DNA of 64,000 bases. It comes from Streptomonospora nanhaiensis (GTDB taxonomy: Bacteria > Actinomycetota > Actinomycetes > Streptosporangiales > Streptosporangiaceae). The translations under genes were made by a program, and so were the position numbers. Shown piece after piece: positions 10,718-19,807 of the stretch (position 1 is its first letter; each line of letters begins with the position of its first letter). The notes beneath the pieces were generated by a model that was not told the DNA's origin, made no database searches, and saw only the letters and a program-made list of their open reading frames with translations. The DNA lies in assembly GCF_013410565.1 (NCBI RefSeq), contig NZ_JACCFO010000001.1, positions 2,418,001 to 2,482,000 on the forward strand, written 5' to 3'.

Positions 10718-11305
10718 TCAGTTCAGGCTCGGGTCGTCGGGAAAGGTCGAGACCAAGGCGAGATCGCCGCCCTGGCGGCGCAGCACCCGCGGCCACAGGG
10801 AGTCGGGGTCGGCGGAGAACACGTCGTCGGCGACGGCGGGCAGGACGTACCAGGCGCCCTCGGCGATCTCGCCGGCGAGCTGGCCGGTGCCCCAGCCCGA
10901 GTAGCCGGCGAAGACGCGGAAGCGGCCCAGCGCGCCACCCAGGATCTCGGGCGGGGTGTCGAGGTCGACCACGCCCAGGCCGTCGACCCGGGAGCCCTCG
11001 TGGGTGCGGCCCTCAAGCGGGCGCCAGCCCAGCGGCGCGTGGCCGCCGCCCGCCAGGCCCAGCGCCAGCCCGGCGCCGGTGCCCACGGGCCCGCCGGAGA
11101 ACATCACGGCGGGGTCGCTGGCGAACCCGCTCCAGTCGCCCAGCACCTCACCGACGGGGAGGTCGGAGGGCCGGTTGACGATGACGCCGAGGGTGCCCTC
11201 GTCGGGGTCGTCGTCGACGACGAACACCACGGCCCGCCGGAAGTTGGGATCCTCCAGCCGGGGCGTGGCCACCAGCAGGCTCCCCGTGAGGGTCGGCTCG
11301 CTCAT
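10718..11305 (-). CDS. YqgE/AlgH family protein
   Basis: 195 residues with the hallmarks of UPF0301/AlgH: N-terminal SLLVATPRLEDPNFRRAVVF, a conserved NRPS-type segment (VIVNRPSDL) and GPV/GYSGWGTGQL near the C-terminus, where the family usually ends with W-G-QLE. Cytoplasmic; molecular role unresolved, linked in Pseudomonas to regulation of alginate genes. ATG start with GGTGGAG upstream. No operon partner is evident. Confidence 0.92.
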   Translation of the reverse strand: MSEPTLTGSLLVATPRLEDPNFRRAVVFVVDDDPDEGTLGVIVNRPSDLPVGEVLGDWSGFASDPAVMFSGGPVGTGAGLALGLAGGGHAPLGWRPLEGRTHEGSRVDGLGVVDLDTPPEILGGALGRFRVFAGYSGWGTGQLAGEIAEGAWYVLPAVADDVFSADPDSLWPRVLRRQGGDLALVSTFPDDPSLN

Positions 11306-11401
11306 GCTCCACCTTTACCCCGATCGCGGCGTGGACGCCAACGGCGCGGCACCGGCTGTGGAGGGCCGGGCGGGCGCCGGGGCGGCCCGCCCGGGGCGGC
11401 C

Positions 11402-12865
<1,464 letters not shown>

Positions 12866-13236
12866 GTAAGCTCCTCTGATTCACGGATCTGGCACAGGTC
12901 GCGACGTGCCTTGGCGTGCCGGGTGCCTTGGCGGCGGGGGGAACTCGGCCGGGCGCCGGGGCGCGGGGCGGTCGCTGCCGCGGCGGCGCGGGGCAGAGGC
13001 CGGGCACCGGCCGGCCGGACGGCCGCGTCAAGCCGCATCTCTCATAGTGCCATCACCACCGCTCGTTCCGTGCGGCCTCATCGTGAGAAAGCGGACATCG
13101 CACACGGTATTCCGGATTGTTCCGCGCCGTGTCGCCTCCCGTCCGGTTCGGCGGCGGCGGATGCGGTGGGGCGGCGGTGGCAGGGCGGAGAGGACGGCGG
13201 CCGGGCTTTGCGGCCGGGGCCGCCCGCCCGCGGCGG
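12866..13236. other. intergenic region, malic enzyme promoter
   Basis: 371 bp. A less GC-rich patch at about 13030-13110 contains, on the minus strand, TATGAG and TACCGT-type -10 candidates and probably drives malic enzyme. The end near 13236 has GC-rich inverted repeats that may terminate the upstream gene. No gene seen. Confidence 0.4.
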
Positions 13237-13959
13237 CTACTCCTGGGCGGCGCGCTCGCGGACCACGCGCTCGATGATGTCGGCGCACGTGGCCAGGTCG
13301 ATCACGGTGGAGTCCAGCACCAGGTGGTAGAGCGCGGCCGAGGCGGGGTCGCGCTGGTAGAAGCGGCGCACGTAGGCGGCGCGGGCGCGGTCGTTGTCGC
13401 GCAGGTCGCGCATGGTGGGCGGGCTCCACAGTTGGGCGTGGCCGGCCTCGCGGTCGTCGCCGTCGCCGCCCTGGCCGTGCGCCGGTTCGCGGCCGGTGGA
13501 CTCGCGCAGCACGGTTGCCTGGCGCAGCCGCCGCTCGGGCGGGCCGTCCAGCCGCACGTGCACGGCGCGCGGGGTGTCGGCCAGGACCGCGGCGCCCGCG
13601 CGGCCCAGGATCACCCCGCCGGACTCGGCGACCTTGCGGATCACCTGCTCGGTGCGGTCCACGAACTCGTGGTCGAACAGCAGGCGCCCTTCGCCGTCGG
13701 CGGCGGGGATGTAGGTCATGTCCACGCTGCCGGGGGTGATGGCGGGCAGCCGGGCGGCGCTCGCCAGCAGCCGCTGGAAGCCGGTGGGGGCGCGGTCGTC
13801 GTGCTCCAGGACCTCTTGGAGGGAGCAGCCGATCTCGCGGGCCACGGCCGTGGGGATGGCGCGGTCCACGAACGGCACCCCCAGCCGCTCGGCGAGGGAG
13901 GGGCCGACCACGCTGCCGCCCGCCCCGAAGGTCGCGGAAATCGTCACCACGTGGGTCAT
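13237..13959 (-). CDS. cytidylate kinase-like protein
   Basis: 240 residues starting MTHVVTISATFGAGG, where the last part is a P-loop-like GAGGSVVG. Matches the cytidylate-kinase-like family (PF13189), which shares the nucleotide kinase fold but whose substrate is uncertain; it is not the housekeeping Cmk. A conserved RAGAAVLADTP segment and a basic lid region follow. A longer in-frame start exists at 14070, but that extension is Arg/Gly-rich and has no similarity. Monocistronic. Confidence 0.85.
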   Translation of the reverse strand: MTHVVTISATFGAGGSVVGPSLAERLGVPFVDRAIPTAVAREIGCSLQEVLEHDDRAPTGFQRLLASAARLPAITPGSVDMTYIPAADGEGRLLFDHEFVDRTEQVIRKVAESGGVILGRAGAAVLADTPRAVHVRLDGPPERRLRQATVLRESTGREPAHGQGGDGDDREAGHAQLWSPPTMRDLRDNDRARAAYVRRFYQRDPASAALYHLVLDSTVIDLATCADIIERVVRERAAQE

Positions 13960-14089
13960 CGCAGCCACCGCCCGGTGTCGGCTGTGCTCTTCCGTGCCAG
14001 GGTGGTACCCGCAACGGGGCGGACCTAGCCGCCCGCCGCCCCATATGTGCCGGTTTGATGACCGGCGCACGCGCGCGGCGGCCCGGGGC

Positions 14090-14127
14090 GTCCGCCCCGC
14101 CCCGCGCGGCGGCGGGGCGGGGCGGAC
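14090..14127 (-). terminator. perfect hairpin downstream of the thioredoxin/TPR gene
   Basis: 16-bp perfect stem (14090-14105 with 14112-14127), 6-nt loop, 80-117 nt beyond the stop at 14207. Confidence 0.65.
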
Positions 14128-14206
14128 CAGCAGCGTCGACGGATCCGGGCCGCCCGGGCGAGCGCCCGGGTGCCGGCCGCGGCGCGGTGGCCGGTGCGGT
14201 CGGCGG

Positions 14207-15154
14207 CTAGAACAGCGCCGAGGTGAGGGCGCGCCGCGCCTTGCCCACGCGGGGGTCGCCGGGCGGCAGGATCTCGAACAGCGACAGCAGGTGCTTGCGG
14301 GCGCGGTCGCGGTCGTCCTCGCTGGTGCGCTTGACCGTGGCGATCAGCCGGTCGAAGGCGTCCTCGATCTTGCCGCCGTACATGTCGATGTCGGCGACGT
14401 TGATCTGGGCCTCGACGTCCTGGGGGTCGTCGGCGGCGGCCTTGCGCGCGGCGTTGGCGTCGAGGGCGTGCACCCGGGTGAGCAGGCGGACCTGCGCCAG
14501 CTTGGACTTGGCCTCGTCGTTCTTGGGGTCGGCCTCGACGGCCTTGGCGTAGACGGCCTCAGCGGCGGCGAAGTCGCCGCGCTGCAGCGCCTCCTGCGCC
14601 TCGACGTCGGCGGGGTCGCCCCCGCCCGCCGGTCCGGCCGCCTGCTCCTCGCCCGCCTCGCCCTGGGGGCCCAGGCCCGCGTACTCCTGGGGGAGGATGC
14701 CCTGCTGGCGCAGGCCGTCGAAGACCTGGCCGAGCCAGTCGCGGAGCTGGTCGTAGTTGGCGGGGCCGACGGGGCCGGGCACGACCTGCCCGCCGATGAC
14801 CATGGCCACCATGGGCACGCCGGGCACGCGCAGCGCCTGGGCGATCTGCGGGCTGGCCTGGACGTCGACCTTGGCGACGGCCCACTGGCCGCCCGCCTCG
14901 ACCGCGAGCCTGTCGAGGGCCTTCTCGACCTGGTTCGACTGCTCGGAGCGGGTCTGGAGGACCGCGAGGATGACGGGGGCGCTCATCGAGCGTTCGAGGA
15001 CCTCCTGCTGGAAGTTCTCCTCGCTGATGTCGATGGCGTAGGGGTTGGCGTGACCGGACGACGCCTCGGCCTGCCGCTTGGCCTCGCGTTCCAAGGCCGC
15101 CTTGCGAGCACCGAGGTCGACCGCGCCCTGCATGGAGTAGTCCGAAGGCTGCAT
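14207..15154 (-). CDS. thioredoxin-fold/TPR co-chaperone (CnoX/YbbN-like)
   Basis: 315 residues. An N-terminal thioredoxin domain (about 70-175) has SEQSN at the usual CxxC site, so it is not a disulfide reductase. A low-complexity Gly/Ala/Glu linker and four TPR-like helices (about 215-315) follow. This is the CnoX/YbbN layout, a holdase that guards unfolded proteins and works with GroEL or DnaK. The ATG at 15154 has GGAGG 4-5 nt upstream; earlier in-frame starts lack a site. Monocistronic, followed by a strong hairpin. Confidence 0.9.
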   Translation of the reverse strand: MQPSDYSMQGAVDLGARKAALEREAKRQAEASSGHANPYAIDISEENFQQEVLERSMSAPVILAVLQTRSEQSNQVEKALDRLAVEAGGQWAVAKVDVQASPQIAQALRVPGVPMVAMVIGGQVVPGPVGPANYDQLRDWLGQVFDGLRQQGILPQEYAGLGPQGEAGEEQAAGPAGGGDPADVEAQEALQRGDFAAAEAVYAKAVEADPKNDEAKSKLAQVRLLTRVHALDANAARKAAADDPQDVEAQINVADIDMYGGKIEDAFDRLIATVKRTSEDDRDRARKHLLSLFEILPPGDPRVGKARRALTSALF

Positions 15155-15222
15155 GCCTCCATCCTGCCGCATGCGGGAGGTCGCGAGTGAAGTATCCACA
15201 GGCCGAGTCGGGTCACACCGGA

Positions 15223-15399
15223 CTACAACTCGCCCGCCTTGACCCCCGCCAGGAAGGCACTCCACTCATCCTCGGAGAACCCAAGGCACCCGAGGTCCCG
15301 GTGCTGGGTGTCGCGGACCAGCGTCTGCTTGCCTTCGGACACCTCGACGCAGTTGGCGCCCTTCGGCCCGCTGTAGCTGCTCTTGTGCCAGCCTCGCAT
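15223..15399 (-). CDS. DUF397 domain protein, copy 1
   Basis: 58 residues beginning MRGWHKSSYSG, with the DUF397 signature W-x-KSSYS, CVEV, VRDT and a closing WSAFLAGVKAGEL. DUF397 proteins are small partners of XRE/DUF5753 regulators (BldB/WhiJ-type systems, often toxin-antitoxin-like). GGTGAGGG precedes the ATG. It lies 12 nt after copy 2 and is nearly identical over its C-terminal 38 residues, a recent tandem duplication. Confidence 0.9.
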   Translation of the reverse strand: MRGWHKSSYSGPKGANCVEVSEGKQTLVRDTQHRDLGCLGFSEDEWSAFLAGVKAGEL

Positions 15400-15539
15400 C
15401 GCCCTCACCTACTACAGCTCGTCTGCCTTGACCCCCGCCAGGAAGGCACTCCACTCATCCCCGGAGAACCCAAGGCACCCGAGGTCCCGGTGCTGGGTAT
15501 CGCGGACCAACGTCTGCTCGCCCTCGGAGACCTCGACGC
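15237..15539. repeat. tandem duplication of the DUF397 gene unit
   Basis: About 15237-15350 recurs at 15426-15539, an offset of 189 bp, with only scattered substitutions (mostly synonymous or in the variable N-terminal third of the protein). The unit equals one DUF397 gene plus spacer. Confidence 0.85.
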
Positions 15540-15591
15540 ACTCACCGCCACTGCCGTCGCTATAGCTACTCTTGTGCCACTCTCTGCACAT
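15412..15591 (-). CDS. DUF397 domain protein, copy 2
   Basis: 59 residues, MCREWHKSSYSD..., same domain as copy 1. Its ATG lies inside the end of the XRE gene (26-bp overlap), so its translation should be coupled to the regulator. Main differences from copy 1 are in residues 12-18 (DGSGGE versus GPKGAN), which may set partner specificity. It was found by direct translation of the 180-bp frame. Confidence 0.88.
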   Translation of the reverse strand: MCREWHKSSYSDGSGGECVEVSEGEQTLVRDTQHRDLGCLGFSGDEWSAFLAGVKADEL

Positions 15592-16384
15592 TGTCTATCT
15601 CCTTGATCCGCTTGAGAGATTCAGCCGGGGACAGCGCCTCGCCTTGGACCAGCCCGAAGATCGTACTGAGTTCGGCGGTCTCCTGCGGTTTGGTGATGCT
15701 ACGGCCTCCCAACGGATCGTCGATGAACGCGACGACTCGGGAGTCGTCCAGGTTCATCAGACGGAAGGCACTACACAGGCCGGGATGCCGGGGCACATCC
15801 GACATCAGGTACAACCGGATGTTTCCACCCTCCGCCAGATCGATCAGACGCTGCCGCTGCTCATGCATGATCTGCACGTTCCCGACCACGCGCGAAATCG
15901 CCACCTCTTCGACAACAAAGCACAGCAAAGGTCGCGTATCCGCCAGGTGCGCCATTCGCTCGACTCGCGTCTGCACCATGTATTCGACCTCTTCCGCCGT
16001 GCTGCGCACCTTGCGAGCACTGATGAGGCTCCGCGCGTAGTCTGCGGTCTGAAGCAGGCCGGGGACCAGTATCGAGTGGTACTCGCGAATCTCTCGCGCC
16101 CGCCGCTCCATCTTCAGAGCGTTCTTGAACTCTCCTGGCACATGGGCGTCTTGGACCAACTCCTCCCACAGTTGCCGAAGCGCGCCCCCGGTCGTAAGCG
16201 CGTCATCGAGGGCTTCCACCTTGTCACGTGGTGGCCATCGTGTGCCCGCCTCGTACTTGCCGATCATCTGGCGGCTTATGCACGCCTTTCGACCGAGGGA
16301 GTCCATCGTCTCCCCGGCCAGCCGCCGCGTCTGACGCAACTCCGTTCCCCAACGCTTCCATTTTTCGTTCACACGCTCCACCAT
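15566..16384 (-). CDS. XRE-family regulator with DUF5753
   Basis: 272 residues from ATG 16384. An N-terminal helix-turn-helix (about 10-65, with SRQMIGKYEAG as recognition part) is followed by DUF5753 (about 90-270; motifs ILVPGLLQTADYAR, RVERMAHL). This is the usual length of DUF5753 regulators. It overlaps the first of two DUF397 genes, the standard regulator/partner arrangement. Base composition is clearly lower in GC than the surroundings and codon use less biased, suggesting transfer. The frame continues upstream but without similarity. Likely autoregulated through the palindrome at 16443-16458. Confidence 0.92.
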   Translation of the reverse strand: MVERVNEKWKRWGTELRQTRRLAGETMDSLGRKACISRQMIGKYEAGTRWPPRDKVEALDDALTTGGALRQLWEELVQDAHVPGEFKNALKMERRAREIREYHSILVPGLLQTADYARSLISARKVRSTAEEVEYMVQTRVERMAHLADTRPLLCFVVEEVAISRVVGNVQIMHEQRQRLIDLAEGGNIRLYLMSDVPRHPGLCSAFRLMNLDDSRVVAFIDDPLGGRSITKPQETAELSTIFGLVQGEALSPAESLKRIKEIDNVQRVAQE

Positions 16385-16442
16385 GTGAGCGATTATGCGC
16401 CACCAAGGCTCACTCTCGCGCCGTGTTCTCAATAAGGGAAGA

Positions 16443-16458
16443 ACTATGTATCCATAGT
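16443..16458. promoter_or_regulatory. candidate operator between xre and zinc-finger genes
   Basis: A perfect inverted repeat ACTATG-TATC-CATAGT in the 146-bp divergent intergenic region, 59 nt from the XRE start and 73 nt from the plus-strand gene. Position and symmetry fit the binding site of the XRE regulator; inference only. Confidence 0.45.
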
Positions 16459-16530
16459 GGCAGGTCAGCCTGGGAGCGGGCATGCTGGAAGCACGAACCG
16501 AGCAGCACCATCCGAACCCCGGAGGCGCGA

Positions 16531-16851
16531 ATGGAAAAGACAGAAGGGTGGGAATGTCGGCTTTGCACCAGGCCCAACAACACTGAGGAGGTATGCGGGT
16601 ACTGCGGAAATCCTTTGAGCGCCAATGCGACGCTCCCGCCGCTCCCGCATAAAAGACCCGTTCGACGGGTCCGAAGGGCCTCCCGGATCCGGCCCTACGT
16701 GCACCGGCACTTCCGGCACCACCCAGTACCCGACTCCCCTCCCCCCGGCACTCCCTGGTCGGGACGAGGGTTGAGGGAGGAGGGCGCCGTCGCGGGCGCT
16801 CTCCCAACGGCGGTCGGCTGTCTCACCAGCACTGCGGCCACCGCCGGATAA
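16531..16851 (+). CDS. small protein with RanBP2-like zinc finger
   Basis: 106 residues; GGAGG sits 5 nt before the ATG. Residues 7-25 read W-x-C-x2-C-x3-N-x5-C-x2-C (Trp7, Cys9, Cys12, Asn16, Cys22, Cys25), which is the RanBP2-type zinc-finger pattern with one spacer residue fewer. Residues 35-75 are Pro/Arg/His-rich and look disordered. Divergent from the XRE regulator and in the same lower-GC island. Could bind RNA or protein; function unknown. The tail after residue 60 is weakly supported as coding, but there is no earlier stop. Confidence 0.65.
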   Translation: MEKTEGWECRLCTRPNNTEEVCGYCGNPLSANATLPPLPHKRPVRRVRRASRIRPYVHRHFRHHPVPDSPPPGTPWSGRGLREEGAVAGALPTAVGCLTSTAATAG

Positions 16852-16908
16852 GGCGGGGTAGGGCATAGCCCCGCCGGGCGGGGAGTGCCAGCCCCCGCCC
16901 ACAACACA

Positions 16909-16950
16909 GAGGGGCGGCCGCGTTCTTCTCCCACGTTGCGGCCGCCCCTC
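16909..16950. terminator. bidirectional terminator
   Basis: 13-bp perfect stem GAGGGGCGGCCGC (16909-16921) with its complement (16938-16950), 16-nt loop, between two convergent genes ending at 16851 and 16960. Confidence 0.7.
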
Positions 16951-16959
16951 GCCCGTAGC

Positions 16960-17394
16960 TCAGAGCGTGCGCGCCTTGGTCATGGTGTGCGGGGCGCCGT
17001 TGACCGCAGGCCGCTCGCTCCGCGTCAGCCCCTTGTCGAGGCTCACCTTGGCGCCCTTGGCGAGGTCCGTGACACCTGGGCGCTCGCCGCCCTTCTTCTT
17101 CAGAAACACCGAGCCCAACTTCGCGGCCACGGCCGCGGCCGCGCCCTGGGGGTCGCCGTTGGCGGGCGCGGCGGGCGCGTCCAGGTTGATGGCGTCCATG
17201 CCCGGGATGCCGACCGCGGTACCGACGGCGGCCCTGGTCATGCCGCGCGCAGCGCCCTCAAGCAGCTTCGCCATCTCCGCCCCGGACCGGACCGCCTCCG
17301 GGCCGTCTGTCGGCGCCACCTGGGGCTGCGGCTCCTCGTCGCGCACCTCGACCGCCGCGCGCAGGTCCATCTTCTCATCTTGGGAAAACGCCAT
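16960..17394 (-). CDS. hypothetical protein A of the shared-promoter cluster
   Basis: 144 residues from ATG 17394 (GAGAGG upstream). An acidic N-terminus (1-35) is followed by a Gly/Ala-rich, weakly hydrophobic middle (about 40-100, e.g. MTRAAVGTAVGIPGM) and a basic end. No family recognised and no clear homology to the neighbours, but it carries the same promoter (17453-17481). An in-frame ATG at 17457 would include the promoter in the coding region, so it is rejected. Confidence 0.65.
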   Translation of the reverse strand: MAFSQDEKMDLRAAVEVRDEEPQPQVAPTDGPEAVRSGAEMAKLLEGAARGMTRAAVGTAVGIPGMDAINLDAPAAPANGDPQGAAAAVAAKLGSVFLKKKGGERPGVTDLAKGAKVSLDKGLTRSERPAVNGAPHTMTKARTL

Positions 17395-17452
17395 TGTCGC
17401 CTCTCGCTTTCCACGTATGGCACTGAAACCGGACGGGGCAGGGTCCGGAAAG

Positions 17453-17481
17453 ATCATTGTCGTTCACCGCGGGTTCGACAA
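17453..17481 (-). promoter_or_regulatory. shared-type promoter of gene A
   Basis: Minus strand: -35 TTGTCG (17481-17476), 17-bp spacer, -10 AATGAT (17458-17453), followed by CCGGACCCTGCCCC. The -10 ends 58 nt before the ATG. One of seven near-copies in the cluster. Confidence 0.7.
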
Positions 17482-17491
17482 CCCGAAACGG

Positions 17492-18114
17492 CTATGCCGT
17501 AGGTCCCTTCTTCGCGCCCGGGGACGGCGGCAGGCGACGGGCCGCGTCGGCGGTGGCTTTGCGCTTGCCGCACCGCTCCACCCGGCGGCGCGGACGGTCG
17601 CGCAGGACAGGCGTCGGCCGGTCCGCCGCACGAAGGGCGGCCTCGTGCCGCTCCAGCTCACCGGACACCCGGTCGAGGTGCCGCGCCTTCAGTTCACCGA
17701 CGGCGGTCTGCCGCTCCACGTCCCGCGTCCTGCCCTCGTAGTGGGCGATCGCCTGAGCGGCCACCTGCGCGGCCTCGCCCGTGCTGCCGGGCACGGACTC
17801 GACCGGCCCGAGGAGCCAGCCGCCCGGCTCGTGGTAGGACGTGTCCGACAGCGCGCGGGTGGTCATGCGGATCCAGGCGTCCACCTGCCGCATGAACCCG
17901 GGATCGAGGCGGGGGCTGCCTTTGCGGCCTGCGTGGCGAGTTCGGCGCTCTTGTCGGCCATCGTCTCGGCCGCCTGCCTCATGGCCTTCACCGCGCGCCG
18001 GAAGTCCTCGCGCTTCCGGTAGACCTGGCTCCTCAGTTCCGGAGAGACCCGCTCCAGCACCGGCACCAGGTTCTGGAAGTAGTCGGTCTCCGCGCGGTAG
18101 TACTGCTCCGCCAT
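17492..18114 (-). pseudogene. hypothetical protein B (paralog of C and D), frameshifted
   Basis: Starts MAEQYYRAETDYFQNLVPVLERV at 18114 and aligns with C and D, but that frame ends after 83 residues (stop at 17863). The homologous remainder, with the family EPGGW motif and an Arg-rich basic tail, continues in the -1 frame to 17492. The switch lies near 17900-17925, next to a CCCCC run; one missing base would restore a protein of about 207 residues. It could be a true mutation, a homopolymer sequencing error or slippage. Its -35 is also the least conserved of the seven. Confidence 0.7.
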
Positions 18115-18173
18115 CTCTCTCCTTCCCCCCCCGCACCGCTCAGCGGACAGGGCGGAGTCCGTAGTGCACAGGG

Positions 18174-18203
18174 ATCATGCCGCACGGCCGCGCCCGCGCA
18201 CGG
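18174..18203 (-). promoter_or_regulatory. shared-type promoter of gene B (degenerate -35)
   Basis: -10 CATGAT (18179-18174); the -35 would be CCGTGC with an 18-bp spacer. Downstream CTGTGCAC is identical to that of gene C. The weakest member of the set. Confidence 0.55.
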
Positions 18204-18215
18204 CCGGCGGGAGCG

Positions 18216-18860
18216 CTACGCGGAACGCCCCGGACGGCGCCCGGTGGCCCGGCCCTGACGGACGGCGGCGGTTGCCCGCCGGCGGCCTGCCCTCACCGTG
18301 GTGCGCCGCTGCGCGGTCCGGCCTCGGGGGGTGTCCCGGGTGACCGGCGGCTTGGCGGCGGCCTCGCGAGCGGCGGACCGGGCGGATTCGCGCTCCCGGT
18401 AGTGGGCGACGACATCGGCGAGTTCACCGGCGAACGCGTTCGCCTTGGCCGTCCGGGTCTGGGCGACCTCCGTCTTGCCGCGGTACACGCGGGCGCCTAT
18501 GGCGACCCTGGTCGCGGCGTCCCGGGGCGGATCGTTGGAGTAGACCCACAGGTTGGGCTCGTTGAAGGCGCTCTCGTCCACGAGCCGTTCGCCCCTGTGC
18601 AGCAGGGTCCGCAGGCGGTCGACAGAGGCGCGGGAGCCGTCGGCGTCCGAGAGCGGCGTGTCGGGCAGGCCGCGGACGATCTCCTTCAACTCGGCGAGCC
18701 GCCCCGCCACGGCGCGGGCGGCCTTCCGCAGCTCACCGGCGGCGGCCTGGTAGTCCCTCCGGGCACCGGCGTACTGCTTTTGAAGCTCGTCGGAGGCCAG
18801 GTGGAGAACGGGCGCCAGCATGGCGTGGTAGTCGCTCTCGTGCGCGTGGATCGCAACCAT
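18216..18860 (-). CDS. hypothetical protein C, intact reference member of the paralog family
   Basis: 214 residues from ATG 18860. Helical N-terminal region: SDYHAMLAPVL (9-19), DELQKQY (24-30), heptad-like Ala/Leu/Arg to about 63; then a middle with EPNLW (101-105) and a second helix rich in Lys/Arg/Ala (TAKANAF). The last 45 residues are strongly basic and Thr/Arg-rich (RTTVRAGRR, ending GRSA). No signal peptide or membrane span, so likely cytoplasmic; the tail could bind nucleic acid. Paralogous to B and D along its length. Unknown family to me. Confidence 0.75.
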   Translation of the reverse strand: MVAIHAHESDYHAMLAPVLHLASDELQKQYAGARRDYQAAAGELRKAARAVAGRLAELKEIVRGLPDTPLSDADGSRASVDRLRTLLHRGERLVDESAFNEPNLWVYSNDPPRDAATRVAIGARVYRGKTEVAQTRTAKANAFAGELADVVAHYRERESARSAAREAAAKPPVTRDTPRGRTAQRRTTVRAGRRRATAAVRQGRATGRRPGRSA

Positions 18861-18933
18861 CGCTCGCCTCTCGTGTCCGTGCCGCGCGCCCCCGGCCGCG
18901 AGCCGGAAGGTGGGAAGGGCGGTGTGCACAGCG

Positions 18934-18962
18934 ATCATGGTGCACTCCCGCGCGCCGCACAA
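18934..18962 (-). promoter_or_regulatory. shared-type promoter of gene C
   Basis: -35 TTGTGC (18962-18957), 17-bp spacer, -10 CATGAT (18939-18934), then CTGTGCAC. The -10 ends 73 nt before the ATG at 18860. Confidence 0.7.
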
Positions 18963-18974
18963 CCCGTGGAGACG

Positions 18975-19603
18975 CTAGGCGGAGCGCCCCCGGCCGCTCT
19001 CGGAGGAGTCCGGGCGGCGGCCGGCGGCGGCGCGGCCCCGCTGGCGCCCCGCTTTGATCGTGGTGCGCTGCCGACGGCCGGAGCCTCGGGCGTTGTCACG
19101 GGTAGGCGTGGGCACCTGGGCGGCGGCGTTGTCCGCCGCCTCGGCGGGTGGGGGCGTCCCGTGCTCCGCGATGGCGGCGTCGAGCTTGGCCAAAAACTCG
19201 TTCGCCTTCGACGTCCTGTGCTGGACGGTCTTCGTCTGCCGTTCGTAGAGGTTTGTGCCCGCGGCGACCAGACGAGCCAGCCGGAACGTCCTATCGAGGG
19301 CGGACCCGGGGTAGTCCCAGTAGGCGGGCTCGCGGGGAGGGGAGTCGGCCCAGAAGTACTCCGCCTGCGCCAGCACCTTCCCAAGCGCCTCCCAGCGTTC
19401 GTGGTTGTCCGTGGAGGCTTCACGGATCTCGCGGATCCGCTTGAGCCTTTCCGTCAACCCGCTCTCGGCTGCGCGCAGCGGCTTCAGGGCGTCCCGGTAT
19501 GCCTTCCTGGCGTCGCCGAACTGCTCCGCGACGACATGGGGCACCTTGCCAGCGCCGGCGCGAGCCTCTCGTAGTAGTCGCCTTCTCTGAAGAACGTCTT
19601 CAT
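18975..19603 (-). pseudogene. hypothetical protein D (paralog of B and C), frameshifted
   Basis: Starts MKTFFREGDYYERLAPALAR at 19603, matching the start of C, then the frame closes within 40 residues. Homology resumes one base out of phase at VPHVVAEQFGDARKAYRD and runs to the stop at 18975, including PAYW in the EPxxW region and a tail RTTIKAGR...GRSA nearly the same as in C. A single missing G in the AAGGTG stretch near 19544 would give the exact length of C in this region. Otherwise the protein looks well conserved, so decay is recent, or it is a base-calling error, or the ribosome slips. Confidence 0.72.
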
Positions 19604-19659
19604 GGCGTGTCCCTCGTCTCTTCTCCTCGCTTCCGGGACCGGCCCCGGACGTTCGGACG

Positions 19660-19688
19660 ATGATGGCGGCCCGCCCCCGGTTGCACAA
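19660..19688 (-). promoter_or_regulatory. shared-type promoter of gene D
   Basis: -35 TTGTGC (19688-19683), 17-bp spacer, -10 CATCAT (19665-19660), followed by CCGAACGTCCGGGG. The -10 ends 56 nt before the ATG. Confidence 0.7.
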
Positions 19689-19741
19689 CCCCGGTCCACC
19701 GGCACGCGCGACGGGTGAGCGCCTTCGCGCACACGGAAACG

Positions 19742-19780
19742 GAAGGGGGCGGCCGGACCGATGCGTCCGGCCGCCCCTTC
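19742..19780 (-). terminator. icmA terminator
   Basis: 16-bp stem with one bulged G (19742-19758 with 19765-19780) and a 6-nt loop, starting 27 nt after the icmA stop and ending upstream of gene D's promoter. It insulates the two units. Confidence 0.7.
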
Positions 19781-19807
19781 GCGTGCCGCGCTGCGCCGCG
19801 CGCCGTC

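Noticed and set aside
17395-17457. Upstream elements of genes A, B, C, E begin ATGATC and could be read as short leader peptides or N-terminal extensions (MIFPDP, MIPVHY, MIAVHT, MITHDP)
   Set aside because: D, F and G have ATC in place of ATG at the same position, so no peptide start is conserved, whereas the -35/-10 geometry is. The DNA-level promoter explains all seven better.
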